From the NCBI GenBank assembly GCA_037043235.1, contig JAWRVZ010000088.1:186001-250000 (forward strand): 64,000 nt of DNA. The letters run 5' to 3'. This document shows positions 53,331 through 64,000 of this stretch, one piece after another. The notes below the pieces were generated by a model that made no database searches, had not been told where the DNA came from, and saw only the letters and a list, made by a program, of their open reading frames with translations. Within the stretch, counting starts at the first letter, position 1, and each line of letters starts with the position of its first letter. A program made the translations under genes and the position numbers. This DNA comes from Rhodeus uyekii. Its lineage: Eukaryota; Chordata; Actinopteri; Cypriniformes; Acheilognathidae.

Positions 53331-54107
53331 TTAGATATTTTGACCTCAGTCACACAAAAATATCACAAGAAACGCATAATTATATTTATTAAATCCCCAG
53401 AGAACTTCCCTGTTCACATATATGAGGAAGTTGAGGTCGCTGAAAGAACTGAAACTAGTAGAATATCTGATGCAGTTATAGAGGTGTTTCTTTTTCCTGC
53501 AGAGGGCGCCCCGTGGCTCATAATGCAGATGCTTGTGGTTATTGTAAAAATGTGTCGGGTGGATCTTTAAATCATGGTTAGGGGTTCAGGCTTCATGAGC
53601 CTCAGTATATTCACGTACATCTGATCTGCTCATTAATCATTCTGTGCTGTTTGAGTCAGCTGATTTGTTTAACTCGTTTAATTTGTAATGGCTATGTCCC
53701 AGTTCAAATACTGCATCCTTCGAAGGACTCAAACTTCAAAGGACACGCATTCAACGGTTGGCCTGAGCATTGTTAAATCGGACGGTCTAGCCTATGTTGA
53801 TGTGTGGCTGTAATGTTTGTTCTGGATTTTTCTGAAAGTTATATTAAACGGTTTAAAAACAGGGTTCACAAATCGAAATATGCTAACCTTGTTCCATTTC
53901 TGTATATAATAAAGAGTATAAACTATAATCACATCTTAGTAAGATATTTCCCAAAAAATAATTTGTACTATATTTGTTGCATATTATAATTATTTAATAT
54001 TTACATTTAAAAGTGTAATACACCAATGTATCTAAAAAAAAATTTTGGCCTCTGAAGGTGGCCTCTGAATTGGGATACAACTTATAACTATATAACAGTT
54101 TGCATAG
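53331..54107. other. Intergenic, nothing recognised
   Basis: The ORFs at 53340-53570 and 53804-53989 lack any recognisable domain or splice context. Confidence 0.35.
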
Positions 54108-54400
54108 CAATCAAGTCAAGTCACCTTTATTTATATAGAGGTTTTTACAATGAGATTGTTTCAAAGCAGCTTTACAGAGATAACAGGAAGATAATGCAAC
54201 AAAGTTTGTTTTGGCTGAACAGCAGCTCTTGAAGAGCAGGCCAGTCAATAATATTGATGAATGTTAACACTGTCGCAAAGAACCCAAACTCCATCATGTG
54301 ACAGAATGAAGATAAAAACCGTGGCAGAAACCAGGCTCAGTTGGGGGACCAGCGCTCCTCTGGCCAATAAACAATAGTGTGTAATTATGACAACAATGGA
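54108..54400 (-). repeat. L2-type LINE 3' UTR fragment
   Basis: TCAAGTCAAGTCACCTTTAT tail and the conserved TTTCAAAGCAGCTTTACAGA block, as at 44114 and 27268. No coding part remains. Confidence 0.85.
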
Positions 54401-54422
54401 TGTTTTGGTGGTGCCTGCAGAG

Positions 54423-54424
<2 letters not shown>

Positions 54425-54487
<63 letters not shown>
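54425..54487. repeat. (AT)n microsatellite upstream of ctbs
   Basis: About 31 AT units, 435 bp before the ctbs start codon. Confidence 0.95.
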
Positions 54488-54488
<1 letters not shown>

Positions 54489-54921
54489 CTATAATTTCTA
54501 CCACTATAGCTTTGCTAACGGTCTCCTCAGCAAACCATGCAGAATGAAGAACTGCAAGAGAAATCAAGCAGCATCCTGACCAAAGCAGCGAATCCACGTG
54601 ACCAACTTGATCCCGTTGCGAAATTTGCGAGGGGCAATCGCGTGGATACAGATTTAAATGATTGAATTTCGCCGCAAAACGTAAAATAAAACAAAAGAAA
54701 TAAAAAACTACTGCTAAAAAGGGGTAAATATGACTTCATTGCTAAATGAAAACAGTTTGAGACAATTTACTACCCCGCCCCCTTTGTAACACGGCGTTCT
54801 TGTGTATTTCTCATCTACCACTTTCATTTCTTTGGTGTCACATGCTAGTGTTGCTTCTCTCCCTTTAGATTTGCAAAAAGAAGTAATGTTTTTCATTACG
54901 AGATTTTAACATCAACAAACA

Positions 54922-57900
54922 ATGTGGATTTCTGTATCAGTCTTCGTGCTGACTTTGTCCACACAAGTGTGGTGCAACGTTTGTCCATGTGCACGAGAGG
55001 AACTCTGTCAACCCATTCAGTCCCAACCAGAGTTTGAGGTGAGTGACAGTCAATGTGGACCCATGGAGCGATCAGGTGACGGCACTGCGCTTTGTAATGT
55101 CACATACGGACACTTAAACAATTCTAGATCTTTTCCATAACTAGTTAACTCAACGAACCATTTCTTTTAAAACTTTTGTCTTGTAATGATACAAATTATT
55201 TCTTAAAAATTAACGTTCTTTTTGTGGCGTTCAGTGTCTTGGTTGAAGTCGATGCAGAGCTTCTCTGTGGCAAGTAGCAATAGCTATTAAAGAAAAATAT
55301 CTTTACTTTTACATATTTGTTGAGCTCACAGTCTCAATACTTCATCATCAGTAATTACTGCTGGGCTCAACATAAAAAATAATAAAAGATATTATTTGAA
55401 GAGATTAAATTATTACCAAAACCTCATTCAGTTTGTTTAAGGTTTAAATTATTTTTTGCATACGAATTGCATACGCATTTTTTTTTTGTTTCCTGACATA
55501 AAGACTTGTCAAAAAAAAGTATAACGCATACAATTAATGAATCCTTTCCAGGTCTTTGTTTTTGATGTTGGGAAAAAAGCTTGGAAGTTTTATGACTGGA
55601 CCAAAGTGACAACGGTTGCAGCTTTTGGACAATATGATGCTGAACTCATGTGCTACGCTCACTCTAAAGGAGCTCGATTGGTCCTCAAAGGTAGGGTTCG
55701 ACTGGACGTAACAGCAAAGGTTTCAGTCTTGTATAAGCATGTAGCCTAGATTTCAAATAAAAAAGATTTTTACATTTTCTGAACAACACGTGTTGCGCTT
55801 CCCCTGACAAAACTTACCATCATGATGCTGGGTTATTGCCAGAGCTTTGCTATGTAGTTGTTACTGATTGATTGCTTATTGCACCAAATCAAAACATCTA
55901 CACCCTATTATCCATAATATTCTAGTCTGTAGATATAGATATAGGTCCTTCCTTCAGTATAAGTCAATGGATTTTTTAACTTGTTTTGTTGTTTCATACA
56001 AAAATCAAATCCATTAAATAGTAATAACACTTACTGTAGTTTCTGCAAGTCACATGATTTGTGGTGTCAGTCTTGGCTTCAACAGAAAGGGTAGGCAATC
56101 AAAAGTATAAGCAATAGTGATAGTAACTTGACCTTTGAACAAATTGACATTCTTCCAATCAGTTGTTCTACTATATGTGATGGATGAAATGTTCTTCACA
56201 GGGGATGTGCCACTCTCAGATATTGTAGACTCTGCAAATAGGTCAGCATGGATCCATGCAAAGGTCCAGTTGGCAAAGAGTCAGTTCATGGATGGAATAA
56301 ACATAGACGTTGAGCAGGCGGTTGAGACCGGTTCCCCTGAATACTATGCTTTGACAGCCCTTGTCAAGGAAACCACTGAAAGTTTCCATACAGAAATCCC
56401 AGGCTCTCAGGTAAAAGAGTACATCACAGGAAATGATTTCATGTAGGCATTTCAAAGCCCCTGACATACTGTCTTCTCGTCTTTAATCATAGGTATCATT
56501 TGATGTGGCTTGGTCACCCAAATGCATGGATAAGCGTTGCTATGACTACCTTGCCATTGCAGATTCATGCGATCTCTTGTTTGTTATGTCGTATGATGAG
56601 CAAAGCCAGATCTGGGGAGATTGTATAGCCATGGCCAATGCCCCGTTGAATCAGACATTGACAGGTAAGTAATGAGAAAAAATCTCTCTTGATCTTGCGA
56701 GGCATTGAAATAGTTTACTTTTATAGATGTTGTAAAATCTGAATGAAACAATTTTCACTTCTAAAAACTAGTGCTCAGCATAGTTTCCCCATTGCCAAAA
56801 ATATATATATATATTTTTTTTTATGGCACTCCCAAAATATACTTTCACTGTACATCATGGCATGTTTATGAGACTTTTGAAACACGCTGTTTGTTTTATA
56901 TTCATTGAACTAGTTGCATAGCTGTCATGTCAGTGTCACAACACTAGGGGACGCACTAGGGACCCCAAACATCTCTGATAGTGCATGAAGAGCTTACAAT
57001 CCATAGAAGGCAACTTTCACTGCCAGGTCCCACTTCACAAGCTCTTCCAACCTCATTACCCTTGATAATGTGCCGGCCAGGGGGTACACGGATTACGGTG
57101 CATTTTTGCCTGCTCAATACCACCACCTGGCAGTATCTTCCTAGGCTCCCACAAGGTTCTTTTTGTAAACCAAAACTGAAACAAAGACTGAAATGATTGG
57201 TCAAAAACATTTGGTCAAATCACTTTAGTCTAGTAAATCTAATGTTATTATGGATTGACGTTCCTCCCAGAAACCCAGATTGTGTCTCACTACTTATCAT
57301 AGAAATACCCTTTTTCAGCCTAGCAGCAATAGCTAATAATCGGTGTTAAGCAAACTGGGAACACTCAACCCTCCCATGTTCACCTCCTTCACTGAGAGAG
57401 TACTGTTTTGTTTGTTCATCCTGCTTCCCCATGCGTTCCTCTGTCATTGTCATCACCCGTTTTTGTAATCACCACCTTGTCAGCTGTGTCTCATTGTGAA
57501 ATTAATCACCAATGTAGGCCCGTCCAATCGGCGGTTTCTGATAAGCGGGTGACGGTCTTTTCAGTCTAGCAAAGTAGACAACATTGACAACAGTAGACAA
57601 CATTAAACTCCATTTTGTCATGACCTCGGATTTAGGTTGGAATGCCAATTTGTTATTGGTCATTTATATGATCATTTATCTAGAAGACGCTTGATTATTG
57701 TACTTATTAATTCGTGCCGAAGTCACTCGGTTTCGTGCCGGCCGTTCTTTTATGTGGATCCCACAGTCAAAAATGGCTTCTGGACAGAGATAATTTACTC
57801 GCTCTAAAAGTACTTTAGTCCCCATAGATCTGTATACATTTGAATTAAAGTAAGATGATCCCTAGTTAGAGGTCATGACCACCACTACAGATAAAAGCAG

Positions 57901-60900
57901 ACAAATATACATTTCTCTGGTAGCAGCTTTGGTTTAGTTGTGCCATGGTTGCCCAAGTACACTTAGCTAGAGTAACATTATATTAAATAGAGTTAAGGCT
58001 CACCTATTTAGGTTGGTCGATCAACATTTTGTTGTCCTAAACGGAAATGCTCTTTACGACTCAAACAGAGCTTGGATGTATGGTTAGAGATTCTCAATCT
58101 GTTGCTGGCTCATCAGGACAGTCAGACTTGGTTATGCAATTCAGTTTATCAGGTGTTCACCACTCAGGCTCACCATCGTCTATACCTCTGTGGCAGACAA
58201 AAGCTACCCATGTTCTCTTGGCAAAGGATGCAATAAAGCCAGTTCCTCCAGCTGAGATGAAGAAGCCCTTATTTCAATGTATAAAAGAAAAGTGATGAGT
58301 TATGACCAATCTAAGGTCTGCGAGTTTTGAATCAAGCTCCTGTTCAAGCTGACCTGAAGAATGTATAGTTTCATGTCTCAATTTTGCCTCAAAAATGGAC
58401 CGTTCAATGTGAAATTCAATTTGCAATTCAATTGCACTGGTATGGTTTGCCTTCGAGGGTCAGGCAGATTAGTACAAGGTCCTTACTTTCGGGCTCTCCT
58501 GGGTATCTCTTGTCTTCATGAAAGTCGCAGAGGCTGTCCTTGCCCTGCTAAGGGAAGTGGGCATTTGCATTCTCAATTATCTTGAATCATTCTGGAATCA
58601 TCAACTGGGAAAGAATCATGCTCTCTCCAGTGCAGAGTCAATTTCTTTCTTTTTATATGTGTGTGTCCTCGGTGACCATAACTGGTTGATGCATATGAGA
58701 CTACTGGTGTGCATCACACGGCTTTCACTCCAGTCTGTTGCCATACATTGCATTTCTTTGAGCAGGTGATCCCTTAGAACAAGTGTCTAGGCATATTATC
58801 ACAACAGATATCACAACAGTCTAAGTCCCAGTATGCTATGCGTGCTCTCGTAGTACAGGCGATGGCATTACTTGCATGGGATGTTGGGAAGGTGTACCGG
58901 GACATGCTCTCATCACAAACCTGAATGAGTTGATAAATGGCTTCCAAGTGCAGCCCCTAATGTTAGTACATCAACACAATGTCTTGTACCCTCCAAGATG
59001 TTGGCTTGACCTTAACATTACAAATTAGGCCTGTTTTCATCTTTGCTTTTCAAAATGCACACTTGAAGTTGAGAAATGTCTTTCAGCCTATGATCAATAC
59101 ATCAGCATGAACATAGAGCCAAAGAAACTTGTGATGGGTGTTCCATGGTATGGTTATGACTACAGCTGCCTAAATTTCTCAAAGGTAAGCAAATTATTTT
59201 CAATATTTTAAGTACTTTTTACAGAAGAAGATGTGATATGCAATGTAATGAACTAATAAATATGTAAAATAATTTTGTAGTTACACACCAGTTTGAAAAA
59301 GTAAGCTTTCTGAACAAAGTTTGCAAATAACTTTCTTTGTGGAGAGGGCTGAATATATCTATACTTTCATTTTTTTTTCTTACCAAACACTACTCAGCTT
59401 TTTGTTTGTGGTATTTTCTCTCTGTAATACTAATAAACAACCTTCCTTATATTGGCACCAGATCACCTGCAGTGATTGTGAAAAGTGCATGACTTTTATA
59501 TTTTTTATGGTGAGGTTTAGCAAGTAAGTTTTTGTATACTCTAGCTCTTACAACAATTTTGACATAATTGTAACTGTAAAATAATTACAACTTCTGTTGA
59601 GACTGGATTGGGCTTAACATCCAACATGTTCAGCATGTTATATTCGGAAGTATTTGTAATTGTGAAACAGTGTGTGTGTGCAAACTTTGAATATTGAGTG
59701 AGATTAATGTGCAGCTGTCTTTCTAGATTATGAATCTCATTGCACATCAGAGTAGGTATGCAAACATTTTTCTAGCTTTTCTAAGATTTTACATCCAAGG
59801 TGACTTACAGCTGAAGAATACAGAAGCGATTAGTCGTGAAGAGGCAAAAATACACAAAAAGTGCTCATGCAAAGTTTCAGACATTGCTTGGAGTGGAATA
59901 TGTCAGAAAAACGGAAGAACTAAAGAAAAATTAAAGCATAGTGTTCAAGGAAGAGATGAGTTTTGAGCTGTCTTTTAAATATTTACCGGGATTCAGCATC
60001 AGTGATTGTTCTACCAGCAAGGAATAGGGAATGAACATGTTATTAAGATATCAGTCAGTGCCTAATATTGCACAATCTGACTTTTGATGCAGCCTGGAAT
60101 TAAACCACACCATGTTGCCTCATCTGGCCAGTGGAGAACTGGCACCTCAACTGAGCCTTTGTTTGTCCCGTGTCTATTCTGTCCATTGAGTTCAGAATTC
60201 CTTGCCACTGTTACCTCTGGTTTGCTTTCTTAATTTTAGAAATATTATTGATTTGACTACACTGATCTGAATGATGACACCAGTGTTTTCTGCAGAGCTG
60301 CTTTGTAGGCAAATTGAACTAATTTAATAATTGATCTTTGGAACTGTCAGGTGTGTGGGAAGGGATGAATGAGGACTCAATGATGCAATGAGACTGGGGA
60401 TTTATTCATAACAAAAACGTAAATAAAAACTGAACATAACCAACCCCGTGGGGAAAAAACAAGACTAGAGGACAGACTCAAACTAGGACTAGACTTCAGA
60501 CTTCAAACTTGACAGACTTGACTCAGGACTAGAAACAGGACAGCATGAACACTACCTTGAAACGACGAGAAACCAGCACAAGACAACAGACACGGATGGA
60601 TTAAATACACACATGAGGGATGGTAATTGAATGAGACACAGCTGGGAACAAATCAAACTAAAACAGGGAAACAAGGTGGGAGGGTTACACATTGACGAGA
60701 CAAAGACGACGCGCAGCTGGCGACAACCGAACTGCGCGTGACAGGAAACATAACATAAAAACATAAACACACGGACGAGAGGAGGCGCGGCTCGCGCAAG
60801 GCTTGAAACCGCGCCCACTCACATAACGTAGAGCTCGCAAGAACGAGTTCTCACGAGCTCACGACAAGGACTAACACACACGAGTTATGAATGCCCGAAT

Positions 60901-62331
60901 CCCGATCAAAAACCGAAACTGAACCAGACCCAAGTATCGGGACCGGACATCATAACTCGTACGAAAGACGTCACAGACAAGCGCGCGCGCGGCTCGAATC
61001 CTCGACGCCGTGCGCACACACACCAAACACGAGACATAACGGTAGTGTCAGAGCTCTGCCACAAAACCAAGAAATGACTACTAGAACGAATGTGGCAGAA
61101 CCCTGACAGGAACTGAATCCACACTGAACAGTTATACTTTTTTTTTCTTTTTAGAGGTGATTTTCAGCCTAATTTAACTCTGTTTGCATCATTAAATAAT
61201 TTTCCTGTTGATCACTGTATAGCTCTTTTCTAAACAATTGTTAAACATGTTAAACATAGCGTGGGTGTATATCAAATATATATATATATTCAACACAATA
61301 TGATATACACACACGCTATAGATATATACACATTGTGTTGAATCACAAGTTAAAGGGAAAGTTAACCCAAAATGGAAAATTGTCAAAATTTACACACCCT
61401 CATGTCATTTCAAACCTGTAAGACTTTCATTCATCTTTAGAATCCATGTGAAGATATATTTACTGTAATCTTAGCAATTTCTGCTCTTCCATTTAGGCAG
61501 CTAAATGCAACTACCACTTTGATGCTTCAAAAATGTCCTAAAGAGATTGTAAAACTCATCTATATGAATTGAGCTGTTTATGACAATTCTATGACAAGAG
61601 ACACGATCACTTTATATGCTGAACAGATTTAATTTTGTGAGTAAAAAAATCTGGGTGAATTAAACCTTTTTTATGATGCCTAGATTATGATGAGTTTGGA
61701 AACAATTGTAATTGCCTTAACTGATATTCTGTCTGTTTTACTCTAACAGGATGGAATATGTACAATTCCAAAAGTGCCTTTCAGAGGGGCTCCATGTAGT
61801 GATGCATCCGGCAAACAAATTCCCTATAGCATCATGATGAAACAGATCAACAACTCAATATCAGGAAGACTGTGGGATGAGAATTACCAAGCTCCATATT
61901 ATAATTACAAGGTACAGCATCAATTATACTGAATTCCCCATGTGTTCCTCTGTCATTGTCATCACCTGTTTTTGTTATCACCACCTTGTCAGCTGTGTCT
62001 CATTGTGAAATTGTGATACTGAATCCCTAGAATTCAAGGGATATTGAAATTATGTTAGGCCATGGATTTTAGACAGTTATATTTTCCCTAAAATATTTAA
62101 CATTTATTTTTACAGGACACAGAAGGAAAGATCCATCAAGTGTGGTATGATGACTCAGAAAGCATTGCTCTGAAAGCTGCCTATGTGGAAAAACATGGTC
62201 TGAAAGGAATCGGAATGTGGAACGGAAATCTCCTGGACTATAGCAGTGATCCAATTGCCAAGCAACAGACTGTGGACATGTGGAACGCCCTTATACCCAG
62301 GAAACACACGGAGTATGCTGACGTTTCTTAG
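54922..62331 (+). CDS. ctbs: Di-N-acetylchitobiase, GH18 (7 exons)
   Basis: Coding exons, all GT-AG: 54922-55038, 55552-55690, 56202-56410, 56493-56664, 59087-59184, 61750-61911 and 62116-62331. They total 1113 nt, 370 aa plus stop (human about 385). Residues 1-18 form a short signal peptide (MWISVSVFVLTLSTQVWC), followed by the Cys-rich VCPCAREELCQPI. The GH18 catalytic motif DGINIDVE spans residues 116-123, with Glu123 as proton donor. LLFVMSYDEQSQIW, then KKLVMGVPWYGYDYSC and GMWNGNLLDYS, are further barrel-strand signatures. N-glycosylation sequons include NRS (98) and NQT. The lysosomal enzyme removes the reducing-end GlcNAc from the chitobiose core of N-linked glycans after aspartylglucosaminidase acts. 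The frame is intact throughout. Introns 4-6 carry transposon pieces. Confidence 0.97.
57426..57503 (+). repeat. 78-bp segment shared with ctbs intron 6
   Basis: CCCCATGCGTTCCTCTGTCA ... TCATTGTGAAATT recurs at 61936-62012 with few changes. It looks like an LTR or other retroelement fragment. 56940-57200 and 57204-57425 show nothing else that I recognise. Confidence 0.6.
57540..58030 (+). repeat. Possible retroelement leader or LTR
   Basis: GTGCCGGCCGTTCTTTTATG, then TGGATCCCACAGTC (57735-57769), and TTTAGTCCCCATAG recall the 30390-30640 region. No boundaries found. Confidence 0.3.
58040..58950 (+). pseudogene. DIRS-like reverse transcriptase remnant in ctbs intron 4
   Basis: The + strand reads DAIKPVPPAEMKK near 58230 and FMKVAEAVLALLREVGICIL, then NYLESFW near 58515-58600, matching DIRS RT in style; the aspartates of the catalytic box are lost (LESF in place of LDDW). 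Stops and shifts abound. Confidence 0.6.
59185..59790 (+). other. ctbs intron 5 start, nothing recognised
   Basis: AT-rich intron sequence without supported features. Confidence 0.35.
59790..60310 (+). repeat. Decayed SINE/L2-type 3' UTR fragments
   Basis: 59790-60050 contains GTGACTTACAGCTGAAGAA and AGAGATGAGTTTTGAGCTGT, TTTAAATATTTACCGGGATT, common in fish LINE/SINE 3' regions. 60085-60310 resembles the L2-type 3' UTR on the + strand (TTCCTTGCCACTGTTACCTC, TGGTTTGCTTTCTTA). Confidence 0.45.
60345..61108 (-). mobile_element. Solo LTR, 764 bp, TSD GGAAC, ctbs intron 5
   Basis: TGTCAGGTGTGTGG...AGAACCCTGACA is flanked by GGAAC at 60340-60344 and 61109-61113. The minus-strand poly(A) signal (GGGGATTTATTCATA) lies near 60398. 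A truncated relative stands at 43941-44117. Confidence 0.92.
61258..61343. repeat. Interleaved inverted repeats in ctbs intron 5
   Basis: AGCGTGGGTGTATATCA (61258-61274) pairs 16/17 with 61301-61317. ATTCAACACAAT (61288-61299) pairs 12/12 with 61332-61343. The second arm pair starts inside the loop of the first. Confidence 0.75.
61936..62012 (+). repeat. Segment shared with ctbs intron 4
   Basis: Second copy of the 57426-57503 fragment, in the same orientation, in intron 6. Confidence 0.6.
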
Positions 62332-62897
62332 GATTCTCTAACTGTTTCTTGTTTTGCAAATTATAATAATAATGATTTTTGTTAGATAACATATTAGAGG
62401 TGAAGTACATAAAATTTTTGGATGCTGAAACTCATCTTATCATCAATCGATTATAAATCTGACAGATAGGTTTATTTTCCCCAAAATGTGTAAACACTGT
62501 GATGCTTTCAAACCATGGCTCTACATCCTGAGCCAACCATGTATTTGATCAATCATAGGAGAACAAAAAACGTGTTCAGGAAATTCATTATTATTGCTGT
62601 CGTTTTTAGTGCAGAAATTACATAATTTAAAAAAAAACTAAACCCAGGAGGCGGATATTGTATTTACACATTAGGCCTACTCAAATTCCAAAGTAATATC
62701 TTTCATATCTCTTAAAAACAAACTTTTGTGTTTAAGTAAATGTAAAAAAAAAGTCTGTTATAAATAATCATTTTCAGTGAAAGTTGAATCACAACTTTTG
62801 TCCACAAAAAAATCTAATTTCTAAGAAATCTAATGTTAAATGTGTATTCTGTGTTACTTTAAAATGGCCGTAGTTCTGTGGCCATCTCGACCATACA

Positions 62898-62907
62898 AAT
62901 AAATAAA
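62898..62907 (+). terminator. ctbs polyadenylation signal
   Basis: Two overlapping AATAAA hexamers (62898-62903, 62902-62907) lie 567 bp after the ctbs stop, the first clear signals in its 3' UTR. Confidence 0.65.
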
Positions 62908-62925
62908 GTGCTGAAACTAACAACA

Positions 62926-63230
62926 AAATTAACCTTGATCTTTAGTAGCTTTTCATTTTAGCATCATCCACATTTTTTCTCAGATTATCAATTTCAGTTA
63001 CACAATATTACACTCTTAAGTGTGTCTACCAGAAATGTTTTTACCTTCTTGGTGTCAAAATATTGCCTCCTCCACCTGTCACATGCTTCAGAGGCAAAGA
63101 AAAAACTATTATTCATACACCCTAACCACACTTACACCCATTTCACAAACATGAAATCTGACAGATTCAAGAGAGACTGAAAACCTAAAATATCTTATAT
63201 GAAGACAAAAAGATCATTGAATATATAACA
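62926..63230. other. Intergenic, nothing recognised
   Basis: AT-rich spacer between the ctbs 3' end and the LINE. Confidence 0.35.
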
Positions 63231-63234
63231 TAAA

Positions 63235-64000
63235 GTGTGTCGTAATTTAGATATATTTTTAAGATGGAAGAATGCAGTTTTACAGATCCTAGAAACATGG
63301 TTTTCAAATGAAAGATTTGCATCAAAGAGCACACCCAGATTTCTAACTGACAACGAAGTCTTGACAGAACAGCCATCGAGTGTTCAAAAATAGTCTAGAT
63401 TGCCAGGAGGCCAGTAGGGGGTGCTCACCCTGCAGTCTGTGTGGGTCCTAATGCCCCAGTATAGTGATGGGGACACTGAACTGTAACAAGCACCATCCTT
63501 TGGATGAGACGTTAAACCGAGGTCCTGACTCTCTGTGGTCATTAAAAATCCCAAATGGCCAAATTTGTCCATCATGGCTTCCTAATCATCTCCTTTCTCT
63601 GATTGGCTTTATCACTCTGTCTCCTCTCCACCAATAAGCTGGTGTGTGGTGAATGTTCTGGCGCAATATGGCTGCCGTCGCATCATCCAGGTGGATGCTG
63701 CACTCTAGTGGCCGTTGAGGAGATTCCCCCTTCCATGTAAATTTATTTATTTAAAAAATTATTACAAAATTAAAAAATTATTATTTTTGGTCTAATAATT
63801 AGAATCTCTGTTTTTTTAAGAATTAAGTAGTAGAAAGTTATTAGTCATCCAATTTTTTTATATCAGTTATGCATTCTGTTAATTTAGTGAATTGGTACGT
63901 TTCTTCTGGATGAGATGAAATATAGAGCTGAGTATCATCAGCGTAACAGTGAAAGCTAATGCCATGCTTCCTAATAATTGCACCCAAAGGAAGCATGTAC
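63235..64000 (-). mobile_element. L2-type LINE fragment running off the window
   Basis: 63235-63395 and 63785-64000 match 45195-45340 and 45385-45590 of the LINE at 44114-46095, in the same orientation. The gap between them is a 5S-derived SINE. Confidence 0.85.
63405..63765 (+). mobile_element. 5S-derived SINE, head-truncated, inside LINE
   Basis: GATGAGACGTTAAACCGAGG, GGCTGCCGTCGCATCATCCA and GATGCTGCACTCTAGTGG match the body of the SINE at 40412-41686. The 5S-like head is absent. Confidence 0.82.

Overview
The window looks like nuclear DNA of a teleost fish, most likely an otophysan and plausibly a cyprinid-type genome. The evidence is two intron-split vertebrate genes with canonical GT-AG boundaries, a dense mix of fish transposon families (Tc1-like, pogo-like, hAT, Harbinger, DIRS, Ty3/gypsy-like, L1, Rex1/L2-type LINEs, tRNA- and 5S-derived SINEs) and long (TG)n and (TA)n microsatellites. 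There are no bacterial genes, CRISPR arrays or rRNA operons.

Layout. About 1-32,400 holds no host exon that I recognise and is mostly stacked mobile elements: a decayed Tc1 transposon, an IS630-type transposase remnant with an intron-like interruption, solo LTRs, a pogo-like MITE, a gypsy-like element split by a nearly intact Rex1/L2-type LINE (11.06-14.12 kb), a full-length L1 with a 16-bp target-site duplication (19.80-25.55 kb) that itself carries two solo LTRs, a Harbinger transposase remnant and an L2-type LINE. From 32,598 to 50,964 lies agtrap on the + strand (5 coding exons, 165 aa), whose introns contain a Tc1 fragment, DIRS pieces, a three-level nest (MITE, then 5S-derived SINE, then hAT MITE) and an L2-type LINE. 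From 54,922 to 62,331 lies ctbs on the + strand (7 coding exons, 370 aa). The window ends in another L2-type LINE containing a 5S-derived SINE.

Gene roles. agtrap encodes a small multipass membrane protein that in mammals binds the type 1 angiotensin II receptor. ctbs encodes lysosomal di-N-acetylchitobiase, a glycoside hydrolase family 18 enzyme of glycoprotein catabolism. They are neighbours in the same orientation, but nothing in the sequence suggests that they act together.

The most interesting signals are a strong candidate alternative 3'-terminal exon of agtrap at 42,600-42,673; a (TG)~90 tract ending 11 bp before the agtrap exon 2; nine solo LTRs with perfect 5-bp target duplications; near-perfect hairpin motifs around 0.45 kb; and an overlapping A-B-A'-B' inverted repeat in a ctbs intron. 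No wholly new gene system is evident. Most of the unexplained sequence looks like decayed transposon.
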